NCBI GenBank assembly: GCA_018417955.1
Contig: JACTVC010000015.1
Coordinates: forward strand, 20,996-84,995
Direction of reading: 5' to 3'
DNA length: 64,000 nt
Source of the DNA: Laccaria trichodermophora
Lineage: Eukaryota > Basidiomycota > Agaricomycetes > Agaricales > Hydnangiaceae
Numbering within the stretch: position 1 is the stretch's first letter; each line of letters begins with the position of its first letter. Below are positions 24,163 through 36,789 of this stretch, one piece after another. The notes under the pieces were generated by a model. It saw only the letters and a program-made list of their open reading frames with translations. It was not told where the DNA came from and did not search any database. Made by a program: the position numbers and the translations under genes.

Positions 24163-26130
24163 TCACTCTCCTCCCTTTTCAGCCTGAATAATGTGCGAAT
24201 CGGGTATCCTTTGCTTCTGGGAAGCTTTTTTCGACCGCGCACGGATTTTATGACCATAAAAGAAAAACACAAACGGAATAGGGCCGATGACGCAGGAGAA
24301 CAACGCGAGGAGCAATCCAGCATACTGGAACCCCATCTTATGGAACATCTGTTCCGCAAAGAGAGGGACCATAGCACCAGCCTCTGAGCGAAGTAAGGTC
24401 TTCGCTGCAATAGCCGAGGCGGCGTAAGACGAGTAAGAGTCAATGATGTAGGAGTTTGCTGAGATGTATAATAGGATCATGGCGAACCCGAAGATAACGC
24501 CAGATATCAGGGGAGCGATCCAGTGGACGTGAGCGTAGGCGCCGGTGAAAGCGAAGATGAAGAGTCCAAATGGCAAGACGCTGAACGTGGAAAAGCAGGG
24601 AGGGTAAGTAGGCCGTAATAAGGGTGTAAGGATGGGGAGACAAACATACAATGCAGCAATCATCATCAGGTATAAGCGCGCCTCGGGAAAATCGCCGTTC
24701 TTAGTTGCCCTTTTGTATATCTTTTCTTGGAGGGGTATGATTATGATTGCGAGGAAGGAACCCAGCATGATGCTGACGAACGAAACGCCAGTCATACCCG
24801 CGTTCCAGCCGCGAATTTCAGTGAAGGCGATTGGGAAGGCGAAAAAGAGCAGATAGAGGAGGCAATACACGAAGGCGAGATCTATGAAACAAGGAAGGTG
24901 AGCCTTTGTCGTCATCGAAGACGGATAAAAGAACTCACAGAACGACATGAAGATGATGATAGGTTCCGTAAACATCATTACCAAGGGACGAACCAGCGCA
25001 ATTTTGATGGACTCGGAGAGGGGCTTTTTCTCAAGTTCCTCGAGAGTACGGTACTTGTCGTCGCCTGTTTCTTTGCGTAGTTTCTCTGCTTTCTTGCGCA
25101 GAAGGACCGGAGCGAGAGTTTCGGGCATGATGAGTGTGAATATAAAACATACGCCGACGAAGATGAAGAGGACCCAGTAGATCCATCTCCAACCCGCACG
25201 CATGCCGATCCAACCACCCACCAAAGGACCGACGCATGGACCAAGGCTGTATGTGCCATGTGGGTGAGTCGGCGTAATACGCTGAGCGAATCGCAAACGT
25301 ACAAAATGGTAGTGGAGAAGATTGCCATGGGAGCCCCGCGCTGCTCGATTGACCACACATCGGCGATAGTACCGCCTACGTTGCACATAGGTGCAGAGGC
25401 GGCTAAGCCGGCGAGCATCCTTCCGATGATGAGAGTTGCGCCGTTCTTTGCTAGGGCGCTGGGAAGGGTGAAGATGAAGTAGAAGAAGATGCTGACGCAG
25501 TATATTGGTTTGCGACCGAACAACTCCGATAGAGGCGCGAAAATTAGGGGTCTAGGAAAAGAGGGTAAGTCAAGATGAATATGTTGAAAATAAGAGGATC
25601 CTAACCCAAAGCCGAATCCCATGACGAAACATGTCACGGTCAACATCGTGATCTCCTGTTGAATGTGGAGAGTCAGGCTGGGGCCCACCATGCTTAAATA
25701 CATCTAGTCAGATACAGCGGGGCATAACGATGACAAGGACGAACTCTCCAGTAATGATGGAGCTCCCCATCGCCACCGCAAGACAAAGGAATGAAGTGGC
25801 CATGGTTACGAACCTTCAGGAAGTATCGTTCAGTGGTCGCTTCAAGAAAAGGTAAACATACCATTTCCGGGAGAGACTCCATTCCCGCGGATCCTCTCCT
25901 GCACCTTTTTCGAAACTCACAATGTGGTATCCCTCACGAGTTCGATCCGCTTCGAGCTCCTTGACGGTAACTTCAGGGCTTCCAGGTGCGCCAGAGCCGA
26001 CAAAGGTCTGGGTGTGTGTCGAGTGACGTGAAAGAGGACCTTCCCTGTCCAGTACGCGGTATTCATCTTCCTGAGCATTAGTGAGCGCTGGGGGACTGAT
26101 AAACTCTGCTTCGATGGGCTCGGAAGGCAT
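24163..26130 (-). CDS. MFS multidrug transporter (DHA1 type)
   Basis: A minus-strand gene starting at 26130 (MPSEPIEAEFISPP) and ending at the TGA 24163-24165. The first exons are 25862-26130, 25741-25813 and from 25703 leftwards; their junctions are in phase. A soluble N-terminus of about 90 residues ends in DPREWSLSRKW, the usual entry to helix 1 of fungal DHA1 transporters. Helices follow with FGPLIFAPLSELFGRKPIY, the MFS loop 2-3 motif. GRMLAGLAASAPMCNVGGTIADVW is motif C-like and GPCVGPLVGGWIG is the antiporter motif. After the central loop the second six-helix half ends with a basic tail. Such proteins export drugs, polyamines or metabolites across the plasma membrane in exchange for protons. 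The substrate is unknown. The second intron is only 37 nt. Confidence 0.85.
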
Positions 26131-27320
26131 GACGAGCTCGAGCTCAGGAGATACCTGGCGGTGGAGCAGGGATAGATAAGTGGAGAGGTTGAACGGCGCA
26201 GCCCTCTGGGCTCCAAGGTCTTTGTACGAGCCTTTTGTCGCACCCCATCGCACTGTACGATGGGAGCGGTGGATAGTCAAGGTGTAGAAGTCAGTAATGA
26301 AATGCCCAGCTGGACTGACTGCGACAACATGGTCGTCAATTACAAATTGATCACAAAGCATGCGTCGCTCACCTTCAGACTTCTTTCAATTGTGATAAGT
26401 TGGAGAGATGGTATTGAGTTTAAGGGTGGCATCCTGCCGAGCGGGAAGAGGTTTCTCATTGCTGTAAACACCAACCGAAGGTAGAGCCTGCTCAGCGAAG
26501 TGATAACTGTGTCCAGAATGTGCCAGGCAGCCAGGAAACCACGGGCCGCGTTGATACTTCTTGATACCTCCGGACCTCCACATGGCGACAATGTTTCTTG
26601 GCTTAAAGTCAGGGGCCAGCAGCAGGAAACAGGGGCCGATGAAAGGATGTCGGATCACTGGATGGCGAGAGACTTACTGAGCACTAAATTCTAATGCCAA
26701 AGTAAAGCGGGCAAGGGAATAAGGAGGTAGTACGTGAGCCTCGGACGATTGATGATATTCTTGCTGGGTGAATGGGTTTATAGAAAGCAAATAGAAAGTG
26801 CAATTTGAGGTCAAGAAAGATCCGCTTACGTTAGCGGCGCCACCGATGTTCTCGTCAGAGGTGTGCACAAATGTGCATACTATCATCTATATCAGCAAAA
26901 CTAGTACGTCTGGATGGCAGGTGCGTTCAATTTAGGAGGCCAGGTACGTACAACCGTACCACGCGCGGCTTGTCAAGTTGTGTTTTGAACTTTTGAATCG
27001 GTTCAAGGGTATTTGCAGCAATACCAGGCCTTGATAGCGTAATTTTGAGTGTAGTTATGCGTCTGTGATTGTGAAAGGCAGTCAACCGGATGTAGATCTG
27101 ATCCCGAGTTGAATAAACGACGTGCACGGTTTGGTCTGGTATGGTGTACGCACCCCTCCTCCTCCGTGCAGGCCAACTCGAAGAATACGGACAAAGCCCA
27201 AAAGGTCTATTAGTCAATGGACAAACGCAAACGAGAAAGCAACTTAAAACATAAAAACCACACCCAACGAATCCTAACACCAGCACCACAGATACTTCCC
27301 ATCCCGATCCCACCCACGCC
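26131..27320. other. Spacer between MFS and CDF transporter genes
   Basis: 1.2 kb with the promoter of the MFS gene at its left and the 3' flank of the zinc transporter at its right. Apart from the weak short frame at 26674-26886 I see nothing supported. Confidence 0.4.
26674..26886 (-). CDS. Short hypothetical gene or 5' exon
   Basis: A minus-strand frame begins MIVCTFVHTSDENIGGAAN. A good intron (GTAAGC to CCCAG) would join it to QEYHQSSEAHVLPPYSLARF and a stop at 26674, giving about 57 residues. It may instead be a noncoding leader or a relic. No family is recognised. Confidence 0.2.
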   Translation of the reverse strand: MIVCTFVHTSDENIGGAANVSGSFLTSNCTFYLLSINPFTQQEYHQSSEAHVLPPYSLARFTLALEFSAQ

Positions 27321-29591
27321 TCATCCACGCACAATGCCAACCGTAACCTCAGCCTCCTCCCTTCCCAAAGCGCCCACACACCTCTCCCGAGCCCACTTGG
27401 TCAACTTCAACACATCATCGTCGCCCAAATTCCCCGTCACATGAAGCTCCAACGTAACCACCAATGCCTCCCCCTCACCTCTTCCCTTCCCCGGTACGAA
27501 GTCTTGAGGACTCGGAGTCAGTTGCCAGATATGCGGTGCGGGGAGGTGTAGGACTTGAGGGTGCCTTTCGACCTTTGCAGTACGCATTGGATTAGCCAAT
27601 CGTCGGGGGGTGGGATGAGGTGATGTGTAGACACATACCTCACGCATAGCTCGAAGGAATGCCTCCATTTTCCCGCTCGCCATTCCGCGGGGTGGAGAAG
27701 TCTGTAGTAGGACCGTACCTAGCACAACCGACGCGCGGTATGCTACTTTAAATGTAAGCATGGCGATGATGAGTGCTAATACTAGGTCGGCGATGCGGTG
27801 TTGCGTGCTGGAGATGACAGTTGGTAAGCTGGCACATTGGAGGGAGGTGGAGAGCATCTTACGGGGGCAATAAGAGCCCTATGAGAAAGATGGAGGTGCA
27901 GAAAGCCAGGGGACATGTCACATAGGGGTTTGAGAGCATTAGGGTTAGCGGCGTCGTTGGTGGTGGTTCATGGTGTGTGTGCTTGGATAAGGATGAGATT
28001 GAGCGGATGATGGCGGGGAGCGATGGAATACGATTGCCCGTTACTATGATTATGATAATGGGCGTCAGAGCGACCAACATGAGTGTTGAGATGGGGCGCA
28101 CCGTTAACTAGCTTCGTGTGGTTATTGTATACCAAGGCTGTTGCGACGAGGGAGAGGAAGGTTATCAAGGTGGCAAAAACTGGGAAATCGATACTTCAGA
28201 TGACATCCATCAGTATAGGGATATCACCACCGAGGAAAAGACAAAGACGAACCCAAGTCCACTGACAGCCTCTTCGTCACCATGATGATGATGATGTCCC
28301 TGCACACCTCCAGCGCTCAACAGCAAGTGCTCAACAGTCTCCTTGCACACGTACACGGAGGAGAACATGAGGTACACAACGTGTGCGAACATGAGCACAG
28401 TTTCCAATCGACCGTTGCTAGTCATCATACCATAAGCCGACGCACCACCTCACAAACAAGCAAAACGCACCCATAAGGCCTCCTCAGCCGGTCTCGTACC
28501 CCATTATAACCAGACGCCAACCACGGAGGCACCACCTCACTGAACACCACCCCAAAAGAGTCAAACACGACCCAGTACCCCAAGCCCGTGCAAGACAACG
28601 AACCAATCTGCTGCCCACACACCCAGAGATACGCGCCAAGGACAAACTGTGCGATGCCAGCAGCAGCAGCACCAACCGGTATCCTATCATCCTGCACGGG
28701 GACCTGTCGCGGCTGTTCCGTAGGAGAAGGGGAGCTCGAACTCGTACCAGCAGAGTCCGGCATGGGCGTCCAAGGTGACACTGGAATAGGAGCCGGCTCC
28801 GTATGGAGGTTCTCGCCTCCCGGTTCGAGAAAGGAGAAAAAGTTATGTGAGAGGGAGTGTTTGTGGTGATGGCCTCTCCTTGACGCTGATGATGACCCAG
28901 AGCCTGGGGTTTTAGACATGGGAGATGGGAGAGCTGAGTTGGGGGGTCGTCCGCCGAATGTGAATCCCCTTCCTAGGGGAGTGGGCGGGCTGGCGGAGGG
29001 CATGATGATGGCTGGGGCTTCTTCGTCTATTGGGCCGCTGTGATGGATTTCCAGCTCTTGTCCCCCGTCCTCAGAGATTGAACTTGCTGGCAAGGAACCT
29101 GGGCGCGGGAAGAAAACGGACAGATTGCGTGAGTGCATTCGGGAGTGCCGACGGGAGTGTTTGGCAGCGGTGTCCGCTGAGGTATCTGGTGCCGAATGCG
29201 AAGTAATCATGATTGAAGGGCGCGGGGATGTTGGGGAAGAGAGAGTCGGTGTGCTTGGGAAGGAAGTGAGTAGTGGAGAGGCAAGAGGGCGGGAAAATGG
29301 GGTTGAGATGGAGCGTGTGCGGGCGTGGGAGCCGTTCAAGTGGGGTGAAGGACTGGTCATGGAGAAAGAGGAGCGGAGCGGGGAGGCAGTCCCATTCATA
29401 GGAACTCTTGGGGGCAAGCGGAATTGGCCTAAAGAGGGTGGAATGTCGTGTGGTGTGGAATGAACGCGGTTGCGAGGTGGTGGGGGAGCCATGATAGCGG
29501 GAGTTTCGATGCCATTGTGCGGCACAATAACAACATTCTCTTCTTCGTCTCTGCTCGATTTCCGGCGGTGGAGTTGGGGTGGTTGAGCCAT
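27321..29591 (-). CDS. Cation diffusion facilitator (zinc transporter, MSC2/ZRG17-like)
   Basis: A minus-strand gene starting at 29591 and ending at 27321. The first exon encodes about 380 residues. Of these, the first 290 are Ser/Pro-rich and probably disordered. Membrane helices begin at AAGIAQFVLGAYLWVCG and continue with GYWVVFDSFGVVFSEVV, where the Asp is the expected metal ligand of helix 2. The next exon carries a further helix pair and a His-rich loop (GHHHHHGDEEA) typical of CDF carriers. Later exons carry HRIADLVLALIIAMLTFKVAYR. A cytoplasmic C-terminal domain follows, with VTLELHVTGNLGDDDVLKLTKWARERC, the metallochaperone-like fold of the family. Such proteins load zinc into the secretory pathway as heterodimers in yeast. 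Exon borders in the middle are approximate. Confidence 0.8.
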
Positions 29592-30282
29592 ATTAAGGAG
29601 TGTGTACGTTTAAAGAGTGTAGCTGGGCGGGTTCAGTGCTAGCTGGAATCGGTTTGGGCGTAACTACGTTCCTCCCAAAAGTGTTGAATGTTGAGTGCCA
29701 ATGTTATGACCAACGAGTGACCCGAGGACTACCAATGACAGAACGGACCTGCGTATGAATCTTGCAGAAAGATAGACGTGCTGCGTAGCGCGCTGGCAGT
29801 TCTGCCTACTTTCCAAAGTCTTCAACCTGCGTAGAGGAAGCTGCCACAAGCTAAGGATTGTTTGAAGTTGTCACTAGCACCCGTTGGTGCTCACCAAAAT
29901 ACCCAACGGAGCGAGGATGGGACTACGTCAAACAGAGTCTATAGAGCAATTAAATTTGAAAAACCTCTGGAAATGAGAGGAATTAGGCGCTCACCGTGCT
30001 GGACGTTCAGCTCGAGGGTGTGGTCGTTGTTGAAGACGATGATAGGCGGCGAAGTGTGACAATGCAACACGTGACACTGACAGCGGACTTTTGAATCCAT
30101 CGGACCTTGAACTTCCTGTTTGAAGTGGAAACAGGCCTTTTGCAACCAACGGCAAGTAATATTTCCTACACAGATGGTGACCCCAGTGCAAGGCGCACTA
30201 TCGCCAACCCCTCCTCCTTGAAAAAAACCTTCAAATTTTGAACTTACTCTATTACTGGGATCTAGGGCAATGAAACTGGTTG
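29592..30282. other. Promoter-side spacer of the CDF gene
   Basis: No coding region supported. It ends at the left border of a transposable element. Confidence 0.45.
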
Positions 30283-32319
30283 TGTCGGAAAAATCCCAAT
30301 TAGCATACGAGTCATTGCGGCAGCTGATGAACTTACGAGTGTTGATCAGTCTCCGAGGGAAGACATATTAGCATGTTATCAGGTCATGTAACCTCGCGCT
30401 AATCACTAGCAAGTGCTGAGAGGTTTCCGCATTCGAGCACATCAGTATTTATTAGGTTGTATCACTCTACGCTAATCTCGGGTATCCTTCATAATTCCTC
30501 TTAAGTATGTAGATAATTTGTATACAAATAAAGTAACTGGTACTGCAAAAGAGGGGATTGATTGAAGCAATGGGTGCGGATAAATGTAAGTATACACCAA
30601 ACTTTATGTTTATCGAAACCTCACGCATATCGGTGGGTCTTGCAATAGCGGCATTTCCGCTCCAGCCTCTCAACTTGGAGCTTCCTAGACTTCTTAGCAT
30701 GTGTTGGACAACGCGACTTTGGTAGGAAAATTTGTACAAGTCAACTTAGAGTGCAGTCTGGGAAGCTGTTGGTGTTCGTAGCCGGCGCCGCAGCCCCACT
30801 GATTGTTCGGTTGACATCATGCGTCATTTTGTTAGAAATTCACTACAAACTGTCAAGGTGGAGCAGCCCCACAAACATTGACTCGATGCTGGAATATATA
30901 AAGGGAAAATCAACCCACCACGGACGCAGTCGCATAATCAAACTCCCTCGGATTCCGAGAACATGCCAGCTCTCAGCATGGACCCTTCCCAAGCCGACTT
31001 GTTCAAGGTGACTGTCCATTGCGCGGCGTTTAACTGATATCACGTGATTGCGTTTCGGAGATTGGGCAGTGAAGACTTCACCTCCTCCCACCACCCCGCC
31101 TCCTATCTATTTCATCATACACGACGGATCTAACCCCTTCTCTCCACAGCTTTGCTCAGCGTACTTGGGCATCGCAATGTCAATAGCCGGCATGCACACT
31201 CCAAATTCACACGACCCCTCTTCATTCAAGCTCTCATGGGCATCAAGGGTCTATACGACGCGAAACCCGTCTCCATCCACTTACTCGGGGACCCAGCCAT
31301 GGGTGAGCTCATACCTTTTCTACCAGATCTGCTTTCACTTCGCTGCCTGGCAACTCCCCTTCCTTCCAATCGAGGTGACGCGTCGAGAACGGTCGGGCAG
31401 GTAGCAGCCTGTAAGGCAGACGCTAGGGCGGCATGGACTCGGACAGAACGTAGGCTGGCAAGAAGATTGCGCCCAACGGACGGAGCTGAAGATTATCCTG
31501 CTTAGGTAAGTCGTCCGTTTGGCGCTGTGGGTAAAGATGCTAATGTACTCACTCAGCGTCAACGGCTACCGATCTCATCAACGACTTTGCTCGCGCAGTC
31601 TCCGTTTCGCGTTAACGGGGACGATCTTCAAGCGATAGCCCAATAAACGGGCGGCCGTAGACCCCTCGTTTGGATGCAGGATTGTGGCGGGGAGAGTTGG
31701 GGCGCACGCTGGATCAACGCTCGTTTGGATGCAGGATTGTGGCAAGGAGGGTTCAGGCGCATGCTGCAGAGAAAAGGTCAGTTGTGCAACCTGAAGATTG
31801 ACGAAACTTACGTTGCACAACCTAGTTCGTCGATTTCTCACAAGTCCAGGCCGTCACTACGTCTTGACAGTGCCCGAGTCCTCAGACGACAGGTCAGGTC
31901 CGTTCGGATTCTACGAGAGCTGGCAGTGAGGCAACACCAGTCTAGTATCTGCCATTATGTAGTGCACACCCAGCTCGAATGCATTGATTTAATGTTCTGT
32001 TTGGTGTGAGATCTAAATGTTATGCTCGAAATCTGGAAAAGATTCTGGTCCCAGATCATAGTTCGTCAACCTGACAGGCCTGACAACCACGGTAAGTTCT
32101 TCTCTGTGCTTCAATGTTTTACCAGAAAGAATAACTACTAACATCCACCCTCAGTACTAAAATGTCCGACAACAGTGGTAATTACTGATCCAAGCGAGGG
32201 GGTCTATCACACACATACGCACGTTCTGTGGCTGAAATACATCCCGAAATACTGATGACCTGATGCACACATATGAGCACCATATTGGCACATCTAGGTT
32301 TTTCTCGGATTTTCCGACA
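30283..32319 (+). mobile_element. 2-kb terminal-inverted-repeat element, copy 1
   Basis: This 2037-bp unit recurs almost completely in inverted orientation at 49280-51300. Its ends are inverted repeats (TGTCGGAAAAATCC at the left and, inverted, TGTCGGAAAATCC at the right). The flanking dinucleotides are TG on both sides here and TA on both sides in copy 2, so a 2-bp target duplication is likely. The copies differ by scattered substitutions and small indels. An internal tandem repeat of about 57 bp (each starting GTTTGGATGCAGGATTGTGG) lies near 31670-31770. No transposase is seen, so it is probably non-autonomous or a decayed family member. Confidence 0.8.
30963..31505 (+). CDS. Uncertain gene carried by the 2-kb element
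   Basis: A TATA-like ATATATAAA at 30892 precedes an ATG at 30963 (MPALSMDPSQADLFK). A long intron would end before 31151. The downstream frame contains IQALMGIKGLYDAKPVSIH, LLGDPAMGELIPFLPDLLS and LRCLATPLPSNRGDAS, and runs to a stop near 31503. The phase of the junction does not fit the best-looking splice pair, so the model is not secure. The same frame is largely open in copy 2 on the minus strand (50133-50552). No family is recognised. Confidence 0.3.
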
Positions 32320-32381
32320 TGGGTATTCCGTGGAACACTCTGGTCTCTGGAAGTCGCGTTTTGTTTATGCCCGTGCACCAT

Positions 32382-33603
32382 TAGTCCTGTTTTTACCGCG
32401 CCCTCCGAACCGCGTCAGAAAATGCTTATGTAAAGTGCGGACTTTGAAACCGCGTCGCGTCAATATTAAGCAACGCCCTCGGAACTCTCGACGCGTTTAA
32501 ACCTTTTTAACGCTGTCTACTACCACAAATTCCGTTCGTATTTCGTGACAATTTCAACCCCAATGGATAGCAACGTTTGAATTGTCAAATTGTTCAAGAC
32601 ATTGACACCGATCGCTGAAATACCCGAAACTCCGGACTTTATCACACCCTTCCTGCCAACTCCATCGAATTGTCTTCTTCCAACATCTCGAAATGACCAA
32701 CACGGGTCGTCAAATACCACTCCTCCACTTCTCGGCTCCCCATTCAACAATCTTGGCACCCTGTGGATCTTCCAGCCAACCTCGACTCATCCAACCTCCC
32801 CAAAGCGACGCGCTTTTCCATGACTCCCCTCAAACGATCCTTCTACAGGCGCATTTTGGCAGGTCTGGTACCGCGGACCATAGTCTTGAAGGACCTGGGC
32901 AACTGAGCCGAGCGGCTCTACTCGTCGTTGCCGCTTTGCAGTGTTCGTCGTATCTTCAAGAGCTTAGTGCTTGTGAGCTGGAAATCATCGAGTTGTTGTT
33001 CGGGAAGTTCGTTTACCGTTTCTTCAGAGCGTTCAGGGTCCTGTTCGGATAAGATTGGGCCAGCGTCGTCATTGTAGATAGCTCTTGCGGCTTGCCGTTT
33101 TTCGCGTTGCTCTGCTAGAGTAAGTCCTCGTGCAGGACTTCGTTGAACTGTGATCATGTGTTAGAGTAGAACGCTGCTGGTTTTCCGTCCCCAGTCGCAG
33201 TACAGCAGAGAACGATATTTCCATCCAGATTGGCAGAAACAAGCTCCAGTTGGACCGCATGCAGTCCGTTTGTCCAATTCGGTATGAGTTTCTTGATGAT
33301 GGTGTTGATCGTAACAAGGCCTTCAGGGTCTTTCCAGCAGGGTTGTCGAGCCATCACTGAGTCGTCATAACGGATTCCAATATGTAGAATATCAAATAAA
33401 GGTCTATCAAAGTAGAAATGTATGAGATATCACGTCGAGAGCAAAACGGCAAGGAGGCAATATTGACGCGACGCGGTTTTGAAGTCCGCACTTTACATAA
33501 GCATTTTCTGACGCGGTTCGGAGGGCGTGGTAAATAACAGACTTCATATATCGTGAACCAAGGTACGACTTCACATATATCGAAGTCTGTCTAGGAGAGA
33601 CTA
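32382..33603. mobile_element. Mutator-like non-autonomous element carrying a gene fragment
   Basis: The element is flanked by a perfect 9-bp direct repeat GTGCACCAT (32373-32381 and 33604-33612), the size typical of Mutator-like elements. Both ends begin TAGTC. Long inverted arms of about 75 bp (32387-32460 and inverted 33465-33540, including CGCCCTCCGAACCGCGTCAG) lie at or near the termini; the right end has about 60 bp extra outside the arm. The interior holds a helicase gene fragment on the minus strand. It lies only 60 bp from the 2-kb element to its left. Confidence 0.72.
32918..33357 (-). pseudogene. RecQ-like/DEAD-box helicase gene fragment
   Basis: On the minus strand, EGLVTINTIIKKLIPNWTNG and LDGNIVLCCTATGDGKPAAF match the start of fungal RecQ-like DNA helicases. 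In an intact gene the nucleotide-binding loop reads TGDGKS followed by a helicase core. Here the Ser is Pro and the frame runs into FYSNT with no core. A second frame nearby (SPARGLTLAEQREKRQAARA) is the kind of basic stretch seen upstream in such genes, out of order or after an intron. Only the N-terminal part is present. It is best read as a captured, non-functional piece inside the Mutator-like element. Confidence 0.6.
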
Positions 33604-33612
33604 GTGCACCAT

Positions 33613-35652
33613 GTCCATTTCAAGCCCTGAGGTGCCTCCGTTCATTCAATGACAATCTTGCTCCAAATAGACTTGCCATACACTGTCTGGCCCGAAGGCG
33701 TCTAATTAGACCAGCGAACGAGACTGAAGGACGCCCTCTTCAACCGTTGCCAACAAGAGTCCTAAATCCAGCGCAACTCCACTCTAGAGATGTGAGCAAG
33801 CTTCCTCCATTCCCAAGCCCCCGCGACTTTGCTGAACCTGACGGCCTGCACGGTGCTTACCGGCTAAAAAACCTCTCCAAAATGATGAAGTTCATGCATA
33901 CGAGGAGTTTTGGATACGTTCTCTAGCGGGATCTTTCAACTCAAGTGCACCATGGAATTCGAAGTGGAGAACCGGAGAGGAAATGGGAAATTTTATTCCG
34001 ATCATTTCCTTTGTGCGTATAAACTTTTTTTCTTGAACTCGTGCACACGGTATTAAAAAGTCGTTTGCAGTTAGGAGGCCCGAAAACGACACACGCACTC
34101 CCGCTTCATGGGAGAATGTGTCCGCTCCGTGAGTCCATCTTACAATATCAGACTGAAATCGATTGCTCACCTGGGGTGCACCCTTCCCAAAGTGTCCCGA
34201 GGCGAAATTCAAAGTAAGTACATTCCTTGATTGGTGTAACGTATTTGACGAATGGTGAAAGGCCTTGAATTGAAACGGCTTCCGTTGTCTTAGCGTCTCA
34301 TAAGGATACAATTTATAAGAATGCAGAGACGCAGACAAATGAAGACCAGACGGAAAGCTGTGCGCCGTCCGCTCTCACATTTTCCGAAAGTCATTCCATC
34401 TGATAGCGAAAGGGTACGCTACGTGCAATTTTTCTTCGTCTTCCAATCAAAGCACTAAGACATTTCTATATAGGCGGCCATTCAACGATTCGGCTTCTAA
34501 TAAATCAGTCATGAACTGGACGGTCCTGTGCCGAGAGAATTCTATTTCATTTTTTTGGCACGCTTCTGCTCTGGGTCGAAGAGACGATAAAATTCCGCGC
34601 ACGAATGTCATATTTATCTCGCTTACATTAACTGTAAGGATCAACTCCCGCTTCTCGCCCGAGGGTTTCCACCACGATTTTCTACATATCACAACAATCA
34701 CCGGTCCCGAAGAGACACTTACCCTTCCTTCTCCCGACCATCTTGTCATTCATGTGGCTGCAAGGTGGCTCATCTTTCCGAAGCGGATGGCTACATCTTC
34801 TCAACAGAACCGCAGAAATGAACATTCTCTTCTGAAATTGTGATCTATGGAGATCTCATTCTTGCTCGGAGGTAGTATCTTCTCATTGACAAGTGGGGAA
34901 GCAGATTCATTGTTTCTCTCCAGAGCCACGCATACCGGCACGGGTTTCCCGTCGTAAACTCGCACACCCAAGTCAACCTTCCTTGCTTCGGTAAGGGAAC
35001 TAGAGGCTTTTTTGGAAGTCGTCTCATGTTGGTTAGGTCTCAGCAGACCTTCCTCGCCTTTCGCTGATCCTACCGATTAGGAATTTAAAGAGTTTAAAGT
35101 TTAATAGCCCTTGAACTTCTTTCAAAGGGTCCCACAATTTCAGAGCCTCTGGTAGTAGGAACGTGTAAACAACCCGGAGTGCACGCGGTGCACTGGTCAA
35201 ACGGTCACAGGTAACGCGTAACCGATGCGGATGATCTCAAAATATCTAGCCCGAGGTCTGGCGCAATTAGCGTCCAATATATTCCTGATGTTTTTGGCGT
35301 TCAAAAATATCTTGGAGCGGACGCTGACAAAGGTCGCAAAGATAAAGAAACCATCGCCTTTGAGACGTTGGATCACGCTAAACGCCTGTCCTTCCATCGA
35401 TAGGAGGGACAACGTGATGCTCTCAGATTGAGAGTCGATTGCTTAAGGTGAGCAGCGGACTGCTGTGCGGGCGTCTTATATTCGTCATGGGATCTTTCAC
35501 TGCCGTAATAATTGTTACATTCCGGTCAGGATGGTGCGAAAGCCGGTTGAGATGCTGACTGTTTCTCAGCGCTCTTAGCATCACCTTTAAGCATCCGACA
35601 TCGTGGCGAATCCTGGAGCACCCCGAATCTCATCCTGAATCCAACTCATACC
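33613..35652. other. 2-kb region without a secure gene
   Basis: Minus-strand frames of 148 aa (33892-34338), 100 aa (34447-34749) and 60 aa (34845-35027) lie in a row. They could be exons of one eroded gene, but no motif or clear splice joins them. I do not call a gene. Confidence 0.35.
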
Positions 35653-36232
35653 ATGGACGATAGCCATTTTACTACAATCGTTGGCGAGTCGGCAATCGCA
35701 GAATCTGAGGGCAGCCACCTTTTCGTGGCTTTGGCGCGCAGCGGGGGTTTTCGTCCTCGATGTGGCCCTCCCATTGCTACGCTCACGTTTTTTGGAACGT
35801 ATACTACATCCTTGAGGAGTGGTGAGTGTACTTCGGTTTTACATTCCTCGTAATTGAAACTCCACCAACTTATGAAAGAACACTCACCCACGGCCGACGG
35901 AATCATCGCTTTTGATTTCACCGACCAGTTCTCCGAGGGTGACATTGGTACTTTTGAAATTAAGAAGCTGAACGGCCCCGCCTATGACATCGAAGTCAAA
36001 ATTACACATATAAGAAAGAAGGGCATGAATGGGGTTTTCAAGCCGGACGTCGTGGTGAGTTTCTCCGCCAATCAATATTACCCCACATTAATATCTGTCG
36101 TTATAGTTTAAAGGTACTCCCGTTCTCCCCTTCAAAAATCTGAATTTATCCTTTTCAGGGATGGGAAGTTTAACTGTAGGAAAGGGCCACGGGTCCTGGA
36201 AATTCATGAGGCGTCAGCAAAAGTCAGGATGA
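35653..36232 (+). CDS. Hypothetical 156-residue protein
   Basis: Three exons, 35653-35821, 35879-36054 and 36107-36232, join in phase with standard introns of 57 and 52 nt to 156 residues. The sequence has alternating hydrophobic strands (IIAFDFTDQF, GTFEIKKLNG, YDIEVKITHIR, LNLSFSGMGSLTVG), so a small beta-rich fold is likely. It has no signal peptide and few Cys. I do not recognise a family. The consistent phase across both introns is the main support. Confidence 0.5.
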
Positions 36233-36789
36233 GAATGCGGGATGATTGGAGCGCCTGATTTGCCTAATCTCATCAGAATGCGACGTGTACATAATTTATT
36301 CCGACGTGCCTCAACTCACCTGAAGCCATTAATTCCAAAAAATCCGAATACACAGCATGTCCCCTGGTTTTACAACAGTGAGACTCTGGGGGCATGGAAG
36401 AGAACAGCAACTGCCGCTTACCCGCAATACGCACAGGATATTGCACCCCAAGTGTAACGCACGAGAGGGGCTTGCATGGTGGAGCGCAGGGCTGCTGATT
36501 CAAATTGGCCATAAGACGCTGTCCGTAGATCGTTAGTGAACATTGTAAGAGGGAGAGATAGAATAGATTGATAAAGACCAGATCCTGCTGCAGTGCATCG
36601 CAAAGTACACAAGTCAGTCGTGCTCAAGATGAGAAGAACGATCCTCAACTCCTTACAATCACCCCACCAGGTCCGATGCGACTCCCTCGAGAGTCGAAAT
36701 TGATGATCTAACTGACCTCCCATACGTGCCCTAGTAAGCCGTTCTCCGCTAAATCCATGGATCCACGCATACTGCGTCTCCTCCTCATT
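36233..36789. other. Spacer, no secure gene
   Basis: Short frames on both strands without motifs. Confidence 0.4.

Noticed and set aside
26927..27379. 150-aa minus-strand frame downstream of the CDF transporter
   Set aside because: It overlaps the last CDF exon in another frame and is Arg/Leu/Val-rich with no motif; a shadow frame.
29125..29463. 112-aa plus-strand frame inside the CDF first exon
   Set aside because: It is antisense to the Ser/Pro-rich N-terminus; composition explains the open frame.
33892..35027. Three consecutive minus-strand frames as one gene
   Set aside because: No splice pair joins them in phase and no motif supports a family, so I left it as an uncertain region.
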